A stretch of 26,732 nucleotides of DNA from JAYFNU01 sp964622315 (lineage in GTDB: Bacteria; Bacillota; Clostridia; Oscillospirales; Ruminococcaceae), in NCBI GenBank assembly GCA_964622315.1, contig CAZUOY010000020.1:1-26732 (forward strand). Direction: 5' to 3'. Positions 17,437 to 24,300 of this stretch are shown here, in pieces (the first letter of the stretch is position 1; every line of letters starts with the position of its first letter). The position numbers were made by a program, and so were the translations under genes. The notes beneath the pieces were generated by a model. The model saw only the letters and a program-made list of their open reading frames with translations, did no database searches and was not told where the DNA came from.

Positions 17437-18408
17437 ATGGGAACAATAAGAACAATTGGTATTCTGACAAGCGGAGGAGATGCGCCCGGAATGAACGCCG
17501 CTATACGCGCTGTTGTTCGTACGGCAATTAACAAAGGGCTTCGCGTTATGGGAATTCGCCGTGGTTACAACGGACTTATTGCCGGCGATATGTATGAGAT
17601 GAATATCCGAAGCGTATCTGAAATAATCCATCGTGGCGGAACGATTCTTTATACGGCTCGCTGCTTAGAGTTTATGGAAGCGGAAGGAATAAATAAAGCA
17701 AAGAATGTCTGTCTTGAAAACGGAATAGACGCGATTGTAGCGATAGGCGGTGACGGTACCTTCCGAGGGGCGCTTGACCTCAGTAAGGTAGGTATTCCGT
17801 GCGTATGTATTCCGGGTACTATTGATAACGATATCGGCTGTAGTGAGTATACTATAGGCTACGACACTGCACTTAACACCGCAATGGAGATGGTGGATAA
17901 ATTACGCGACACGACACAGTCTCACGACCGCTGCAGCATTGTTGAAGTTATGGGTCATAAGGCGGGCTATCTTGCCGCCAACACAGGCATAGCCTGTGGC
18001 GCAGTGTGTGTAGTGGTGCCCGAAATTCCTTTGGACATTGAGCATGATATAATAAGCAGAATGAAGCGCACTCAAAAGACTGGAAAGAAACACTTTATTA
18101 TTGTGATTGCCGAGGGCTGTGGAGACAGCACGGAAATTTCCAAGGAGATTAAAGAAAAGACGGGAATAGACAGCCGCGTTACTATTCTCGGACACGTTCA
18201 GCGCGGAGGTACGCCAACCATGCGTGACCGTGTTATCGCAAGCCAGATGGGCTTTCACGCCGTTGACCTTCTCGCCGCCGGCGTAGCGGATAGGGTAGTT
18301 GTCATGAAGGGCGGAAAGGTTGTAGACGTTGATATTGTCGAAGGTCTCGCCGAAAAGAAAAAGCTCGACCCGTCGCTTCTTCAGGTATCTCAAACAATTT
18401 CTATATAA
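17437..18408 (+). CDS. pfkA: ATP-dependent 6-phosphofructokinase
   Basis: Phosphorylates fructose 6-phosphate to fructose 1,6-bisphosphate, the committed step of glycolysis. The 323-residue length fits the bacterial group A1 enzyme. GGDG at 104-107 followed by T, and PGTID at 126-130, are visible; D130 is the catalytic base. The glycines at G107 and G127 (where PPi-dependent enzymes carry Asp and Lys) indicate ATP as donor. The MGHKAGYLA and GHVQRGG segments are also intact. GGAGG at 17425-17429 supports the ATG. It follows dnaE by 29 bases, an arrangement seen in many Clostridia, and is followed by a strong terminator. Its product activates HPr kinase, which is encoded in the same cluster. 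Confidence 0.97.
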   Translation: MGTIRTIGILTSGGDAPGMNAAIRAVVRTAINKGLRVMGIRRGYNGLIAGDMYEMNIRSVSEIIHRGGTILYTARCLEFMEAEGINKAKNVCLENGIDAIVAIGGDGTFRGALDLSKVGIPCVCIPGTIDNDIGCSEYTIGYDTALNTAMEMVDKLRDTTQSHDRCSIVEVMGHKAGYLAANTGIACGAVCVVVPEIPLDIEHDIISRMKRTQKTGKKHFIIVIAEGCGDSTEISKEIKEKTGIDSRVTILGHVQRGGTPTMRDRVIASQMGFHAVDLLAAGVADRVVVMKGGKVVDVDIVEGLAEKKKLDPSLLQVSQTISI

Positions 18409-18414
18409 GAAAAT

Positions 18415-18446
18415 GGGGAATTCGCAAGAATTCCCTTTCCTTTTTC
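18415..18446 (+). terminator. Intrinsic terminator after pfkA
   Basis: A perfect 8-base-pair stem, GGGAATTC (18416-18423) with GAATTCCC (18428-18435), surrounds a stable GCAA tetraloop and is followed by a T-rich tract (TTTCCTTTTT). It begins seven bases after the pfkA stop. It should end the hprK-to-pfkA transcript before yunB. Confidence 0.85.
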
Positions 18447-18494
18447 ACGTTTTCACCGTTATGTGAATATAGTTTTACAAGGCGGTGAAATATT

Positions 18495-19127
18495 ATGAAT
18501 AGAAGCACAAGAGATAAAAAGCTGAAAAAGGTGTTTGTTCGGGCAATATGTATATTGCTTATTGTTATGATACCTATTGTTATAGGCAGTAACCTCAAGC
18601 CTGTAATTATTACAATATGCTCAAGTCAAGCGAAGATACTGTGTACTAAGCATATGAACAAAAGTGTAGTAGATGAGCTTGAAAACCTAAATGTGGAGTA
18701 TTCTGAGCTTGTGAACGTAGTAACCGATTCAAATGGTAATATTACTGCAATTGAGACAAACGCAGTTGAGGTTAATAAGATAAAAGCAAGGCTTACAGAC
18801 GCCGTTAATGAAAGCATAGCCGCCATACCCACTCAAGAGGTTGGAATACCGCTGGGCACACTAACGGGTACCGAGCTCTTGTCAGGTCGTGGACCTAAAA
18901 TTCGACTTAGAATGATTCCCGCGTCATACGTTGAAAGTACATTGACACACGTTTTTGATACCGCGGGAATAAATCAAACAAGGCATCAAATAACTATAGA
19001 ATTTGAAGTCACGATGACTGCAATACTTGCGCCTTATTCAACAACAGCGGTTGTGAATACGAATGTCTGTATAGCCGAAACGGTCATAATCGGGCATGTG
19101 CCGGAAATGTTCGCTGATGTCGGATAA
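18495..19127 (+). CDS. yunB: Sporulation protein YunB
   Basis: Membrane-anchored sporulation protein of 210 residues. In Bacillus, yunB is transcribed by sigma-E in the mother cell and its loss causes a sporulation defect; the molecular role is unknown. There is an N-terminal positively charged stretch and a membrane helix (about 14-31). An extracytoplasmic domain follows with the family-defining IPLGTLTG, SGRGPKIRLRMIP and GINQTRHQI segments and an ending in AETVIIGHVPEMF. GGCGGTG at 18481-18487 is a modest SD. It sits alone between the pfkA terminator and ligA, suggesting its own, probably sporulation-specific, promoter, but I could not recognise a clear sigma-E match. Confidence 0.9.
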   Translation: MNRSTRDKKLKKVFVRAICILLIVMIPIVIGSNLKPVIITICSSQAKILCTKHMNKSVVDELENLNVEYSELVNVVTDSNGNITAIETNAVEVNKIKARLTDAVNESIAAIPTQEVGIPLGTLTGTELLSGRGPKIRLRMIPASYVESTLTHVFDTAGINQTRHQITIEFEVTMTAILAPYSTTAVVNTNVCIAETVIIGHVPEMFADVG

Positions 19128-19132
19128 ACGTA

Positions 19133-19161
19133 TGGAAATTTGCTTAGTTTTGGGGTAAAAT
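19133..19161 (+). promoter_or_regulatory. Possible promoter upstream of ligA
   Basis: TGGAAA at 19133-19138 is 17 bases from TAAAAT at 19156-19161. Each element has one or two mismatches to the sigma-A consensus. It would give ligA a transcript independent of yunB, which makes sense for an essential housekeeping gene behind a sporulation gene. Confidence 0.4.
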
Positions 19162-19188
19162 ATTTACATTAACAATCAAGGAAGTCAT

Positions 19189-21171
19189 ATGGAATTTTCA
19201 GAAGCAAATAACAGAATAGTCGAGCTTCGTGAACAGCTTGAATATAATTCAAAGCTCTATTATGAGTTAGACGCGCCGGTAATTGAAGACTCGGAATACG
19301 ACGCAATGCTAAAGGAGTTAAACGAGCTGGAGGCGAATTATCCGGAGCTTATGACCGAGGATTCTCCCACACAGCATGTTGGGGGCACCGCAGGCTCGCA
19401 GTTCAAGAAGGTTACCCACGCTTTAAAGATGGAAAGCCTGCAAAATGCTTTTTCTGCTGAGGATATATCTTCGTTTTCATCAAGGGTTCGCGAGAGTGTT
19501 CAAGGTGCCGAGTTCGTGGTCGAACAGAAGATTGACGGGCTTTCGGTGCTTCTTGAATATAAAAACGGTAAGCTGATTAGAGGCTCCACTCGCGGAGACG
19601 GAGTAACCGGCGAGGATATAACAGATAATCTACTGACTATAAAATCAATTCCTCACAATATTGACAGCTCAATAACGCTTTTGGAAGCACGCGGCGAAGT
19701 ATACATGCCAAAAGAGGTTTTTCTTCGCATTGTCGAGCAACAGCAAGCGGAGGGCGAAAAACCCTTTAAAAACCCACGAAATGCCGCGGCAGGGTCGCTT
19801 CGTCAGAAGAATTCATCAGTTACAGCCGAGCGTGAGCTTGATATCTTTGTGTTTAACCTTGAGCGCTGCTCAAAAACCTTTGTTACTCACAGCGAAACGC
19901 TTGACTTTTTGAAAGCGCAGGGCTTTCATGTTTCTCCGCAGTATACCTTATGCAGAACAGACGAAGAAATCATGCGAGAAATCAACGCTATCGGCGAGCG
20001 GAGAACAGGTCTTTCCTATGATATTGACGGTGCGGTAGTTAAGCTAAACAATCTTTCGGACAGACACATTATAGGCTCAACAAACAAATTCCCTCGTTGG
20101 GCAATTGCTTTTAAATATCCACCTGAAATAAAGGAAACGACGTTACTTGATATTGAAGTCGGCGTCGGCAGAACGGGTGTTCTTACACCGACAGCTGTGT
20201 TTTCTCCCGTTCAGCTCGCGGGAACAACGGTGTCCCGAGCCGTACTCCATAATCAGGACTTTATTGACGATATGGATATACGAATTGGGGATACCGTAAG
20301 TGTAAGAAAAGCGGGGGACATAATTCCCGAAGTAATCAGCTCCAAAAATCATAAGGAGGGAAGCCAAACCTTTAGACTGCCGTCTCTTTGTCCCTCTTGT
20401 GGAGAACCTGTTGTTCGCTTAAGTGAGGAGGTTGCCCACCGTTGCGTTAATCCTGAGTGTCCTGAGCAAAAGCGAAGGAACATAATTCATTTTGCGTCAA
20501 AGGGCGCAATGAACATTGACGGGCTTGGACCCGCGACGATTGACCAGCTCATTGACAAGGGCTATGTTAGCGGAATAAGTGACCTGTTTTCACTTACAAA
20601 GGACAAGCTATTAACACTTGATAAAATTAAGGACAAGTCGGCAGAGAATATTTTATCCGCCTTAAATGCGTGTAAAGCGCAAAACCTTGACAAGCTTATA
20701 AATAGCTTCGGAATTAGAAACGTTGGCGAAAAAGCCGCCGCATTAATCTGCGAAGTTTTCAGTTCGGTTGAGGAGATATTTGACGCTAAAAAGGAGCAGC
20801 TTTCCGCTATAGACGGAATAGGGCCAATTATAGCCGACAGCGTTGTTAAGTTCTTTGAGACCGACGGAGCACGGCACTTAATTGAGAGTCTAAAATCGGC
20901 AGGCGTAAATATGAACTACAAGTCAGAAAAGATATCTAAAATTCTTCAGGGAAAAACGCTTGTAGTCACAGGAACGCTTCCAAATCTTTCAAGAAAAGAT
21001 GCAAACTCGCTTATTGAGAACCATGGCGGAAAAGCGGCAAACTCGGTTTCTAAGAAGACTTCCTTCGTAGTTGCCGGTGAAAACGCCGGGAGTAAGCTTA
21101 CAAAAGCGCAGGAGCTTGGAATACCTATTATTACTGAAGAAGATTTAATGTTAATGGTGAATAATAATTAG
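19189..21171 (+). CDS. ligA: NAD-dependent DNA ligase
   Basis: Seals nicks during replication and repair using NAD+. The 660-residue product has all LigA domains in order: Ia NAD-binding domain, adenylation domain with the nucleophilic lysine K114 in EQKIDG, OB fold, a C4 zinc finger (C401, C404, C419, C424), helix-hairpin-helix repeats (for example SAIDGIGPIIADSV) and a C-terminal BRCT domain (about 584-660). AAGGAAG at 19178-19184 precedes the ATG. Many Firmicutes have pcrA upstream and gatCAB downstream, but here yunB precedes and a secreted protease follows. A terminator closes the gene three bases after its stop. Confidence 0.97.
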   Translation: MEFSEANNRIVELREQLEYNSKLYYELDAPVIEDSEYDAMLKELNELEANYPELMTEDSPTQHVGGTAGSQFKKVTHALKMESLQNAFSAEDISSFSSRVRESVQGAEFVVEQKIDGLSVLLEYKNGKLIRGSTRGDGVTGEDITDNLLTIKSIPHNIDSSITLLEARGEVYMPKEVFLRIVEQQQAEGEKPFKNPRNAAAGSLRQKNSSVTAERELDIFVFNLERCSKTFVTHSETLDFLKAQGFHVSPQYTLCRTDEEIMREINAIGERRTGLSYDIDGAVVKLNNLSDRHIIGSTNKFPRWAIAFKYPPEIKETTLLDIEVGVGRTGVLTPTAVFSPVQLAGTTVSRAVLHNQDFIDDMDIRIGDTVSVRKAGDIIPEVISSKNHKEGSQTFRLPSLCPSCGEPVVRLSEEVAHRCVNPECPEQKRRNIIHFASKGAMNIDGLGPATIDQLIDKGYVSGISDLFSLTKDKLLTLDKIKDKSAENILSALNACKAQNLDKLINSFGIRNVGEKAAALICEVFSSVEEIFDAKKEQLSAIDGIGPIIADSVVKFFETDGARHLIESLKSAGVNMNYKSEKISKILQGKTLVVTGTLPNLSRKDANSLIENHGGKAANSVSKKTSFVVAGENAGSKLTKAQELGIPIITEEDLMLMVNNN

Positions 21172-21173
21172 TT

Positions 21174-21203
21174 AAAAAGGAGCAGAATGAACTGCTCCTT
21201 TTG
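21174..21203 (+). terminator. Intrinsic terminator after ligA
   Basis: A perfect 11-base-pair stem is formed by AAAAGGAGCAG (21175-21185) and CTGCTCCTTTT (21192-21202) around a 6-base loop, starting three bases after the ligA stop. The T-run is short, being part of the stem itself. The A-rich left arm makes it potentially bidirectional. Confidence 0.75.
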
Positions 21204-21231
21204 TGCATATACACTAATTTTGATACTTATA

Positions 21232-21261
21232 TTGACAAATTGTGGCGTTGACAATTATATT
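21232..21261 (+). promoter_or_regulatory. Promoter upstream of the secreted protease gene
   Basis: A perfect TTGACA at 21232-21237 is 18 bases from TATATT at 21256-21261 (five of six to consensus). A second perfect TTGACA at 21248-21253 lies 16 bases downstream, with a poorer -10 (TTAAAT at 21272-21277), so two start points are possible. The gap after the ligA terminator contains nothing else recognisable. Confidence 0.55.
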
Positions 21262-21302
21262 AAATAAAGAATTAAATATATTTTAATATATAGGAGAGAA
21301 AT

Positions 21303-24300
21303 ATGAAAAGAATAATCAGCGCTGTACTTGTTATCATTATGCTTTTTTCGGCGTTGCCGATTTCTGCTTTTGCTGAAGACGGTGATAACGGCGTTATTGA
21401 ACAAGAGCTTGAACAAATAGAAGAAATCAATCAAGCCGCTGATGAACCGCAGAAGCTGGATGATGAAGAAGAAATAATTGATACAAGCGCTTCATCAGTT
21501 CCTGCTGAGGAACAAGAGACTGATGACGAACTCTTTAATAATTCAGATATTTCTTCTTTGTCAGCTGAGTCGTTATCAAACATTCTAAACAGTATTTCAG
21601 ACGCATCTAAATATGAAGTATGTCTGAGAACTGTACTTGATAATGTATACACTAATTATAATGAAGAAAAGGTTGCACAGTTAAAAACCTTACTTGACGA
21701 TAGAGCTAAGGATATACTGACGAATTATGATGAGGCTTATGCCGAGCGTCAGACAAAAAGTTTAGGCTACTCTACGGGAGAGGTCTTGGTTTTGTTCGGC
21801 GATAAAGAGCTTACCGAAGAACAGCTCGCGGAGTTAGCTGCGCTTCGCTGCACAATTATCGAAACCTTCGGTGAATCACTCGGACTTAACTATGCGGTAA
21901 TTAAGCTTCCTCTTGAATATTCTGTAATGAAAGCCTCAAGCATTCTCGACGACCTGTCTTTCATTCAATTAGCGGGTGCAAACAAAATATCTACTATTTC
22001 CGAATACGGAATGACTGAAACACCTTCGGTTATCAATGCTAATGAATATAAACGAGATGTAGCAGAAAACGCGGAGGGCTATCTGCGTTCACTTAATAGG
22101 GATAAGTATAACTTTGTACCCTTTAGTGATTTCCCTGAGGCAGAAGCTCCCAAGTCAAAGACAGATAGAGAATCGTTCTATATTAACAGTTTTGATTCAA
22201 AAGCACGTCCGAATGATTCTGGACTTACAAACCAATGGTATTTCGATAAAATAGACACTCTCGAAGCGTGGGATATATTAAGCTCCGTTTCGACATCAAA
22301 AGCACGTGTCGTTGTTATTGACTCAGGTGCACAGATAGACCACCCCGACCTTCAAGGTTCGCTTAATAAAGAATTATCATGGGATTTCACCGAAGAGTTT
22401 AATGAGCGCTTACAAGGCGATTTGGGCGGTCACGGAACACACGTATCGGGTATCATAGCCGCAACCTCAAACAACGGTATAGGTCTTACCGGCATTGGAA
22501 GCGGGCATAGTAATAATCTTATAGATTTGGTTGTTGTTTCCGCTTCACACAGCAACAGTTTTTATAATAGCGACCTCATACAAAGCATTGATTACGCTGT
22601 GTCAATAGATGCCGACGTAATTAATATGAGTCTTGGCGGACCCGGTTACGACCAGCTTTTCGAAGAAGCTGTAGACGCCGCTGTGGAAAGTGAGGTCGTT
22701 GTTGTCTGTGCGGCAGGCAACGAGGCTTCAAGCGGTTACTGCTCACCGTCGGACTATGAGTCAGCCATATCTGTTATTGCAACAGATGATTATACCACAA
22801 CAAGTGAAGATTCGAGAGCCGTATTCACAAATTACGGTAATGCAAAAGACATAAGCGCTCCCGGCGTTGGAATATACAGCACTGTTGTTAATTCCGGCTA
22901 TGAAAGCTGGGACGGTACATCCATGGCGACGCCGATTGTTTCCGCAGTAGTCGGAATGATGAGAGCGGTTAATCCTTTGCTGAGCGTCGATGAAATAAAA
23001 TCTTTGCTTTACGATAGCGCTACCGATTTATATACACCCGGATACGATATTTATACTGGCTGGGGTAATGTTAACGCTGAGGCTGCTGTATTAGCGGCCG
23101 TTCAGGTTAGCGGTAATCTCTCTGTTAAATCTATCAGTGTTTCACAAAAGCCGTATCTAAAAGATTTTATTATCGGAATGCCTTTCGACAACGGAAGCTA
23201 TCTTGATTTCGCAGGCATGGAGCTTGAGGTAACCTATTCTGACAATACAAAGCGGAAGATAAGGTCACAGACAATCGTTTCGCTAATTGACTCGGGAAGC
23301 ATAGAAATCAGTAAAAGCGGAACAAAGATATCAAGCGGTTCAAATACCATTACAGTTAAGTATATGGGAAAAACCGCTACCTTTGCCATTAACGGTGTTG
23401 CGCCCACAACGCTTTCGCTTAATAAAGAAGTTTCTGCTTCTATAACTTCTGTAGGCGGCTGTAAGTATTATAAGTTTACGCCGACCGAGACGGCTACATA
23501 TTACATTTATTCGTCTTATGCTGATTCTAATGTTGTAGATACCTATTCAAGTCTTTATTCATCTGATGATTCAAATCTAAACGGTTTTACATATTTGGAA
23601 AACAACGACGACGACGGAGTGCAGACAAACTTCCTTCATAGAATAGAGGCTACCGCGGGTAAAACATACTTTATTAAGGCTGTTATGTATGACGTTTTAC
23701 AAAAGGGCAGCTTTAAAGTCGGCGTTGTCAAGGCGGACGAGCCTGTTTCTATGAGCGTAACGTCTTTACCCAACAACACGAGCTATAGTATTTGGGGCGG
23801 AAGACCTAATTACAGTTATACAGGGCTTTCCATTCAGTTCCGATATGCTGACGGTAGAGTAATAACAGTCAGCGGAAATGATATTGTCGAAAATGGTCTT
23901 AATCACAGAAAAATATACGTTTCATGGCCAGACAGCCTTAATTTAGGTGACAACAGCGTTTCCGTTGCTTACGGCTCGCTTAGTGCAAGCTTTAACATAA
24001 CCGGTGTTGATACTGTTTCAAGTATAGAAATTGTAAGCCCACCGTCAAAAACGACCTATCATCTTGATACGCAATATTTCTCCTATAGCGGCATAAGAAT
24101 AAGGATTAATTACAGCGACGGCAGAAGCATAGTTGTCGGTGAAGATGCTGTAAGAGAAGGTCTTGACGGTGAGTACTTCTATCTGATTATGGAAGGCTTC
24201 GTTGAAGGCGCAAATACTGTTACAATCGAATACTGCGGAAAACAGGCAACCTTTACTATTTACGGTAAAGTAAATAACGTTTCCAGCTTAGAACTGTTGT

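Noticed and set aside
16787..17470. Long open frame of 227 codons on the minus strand opposite the dnaE 3' end
   Set aside because: No family resemblance or ribosome site, an odd Cys/Phe/Leu-rich composition, and it lies opposite a highly conserved polymerase gene. It is a shadow frame.
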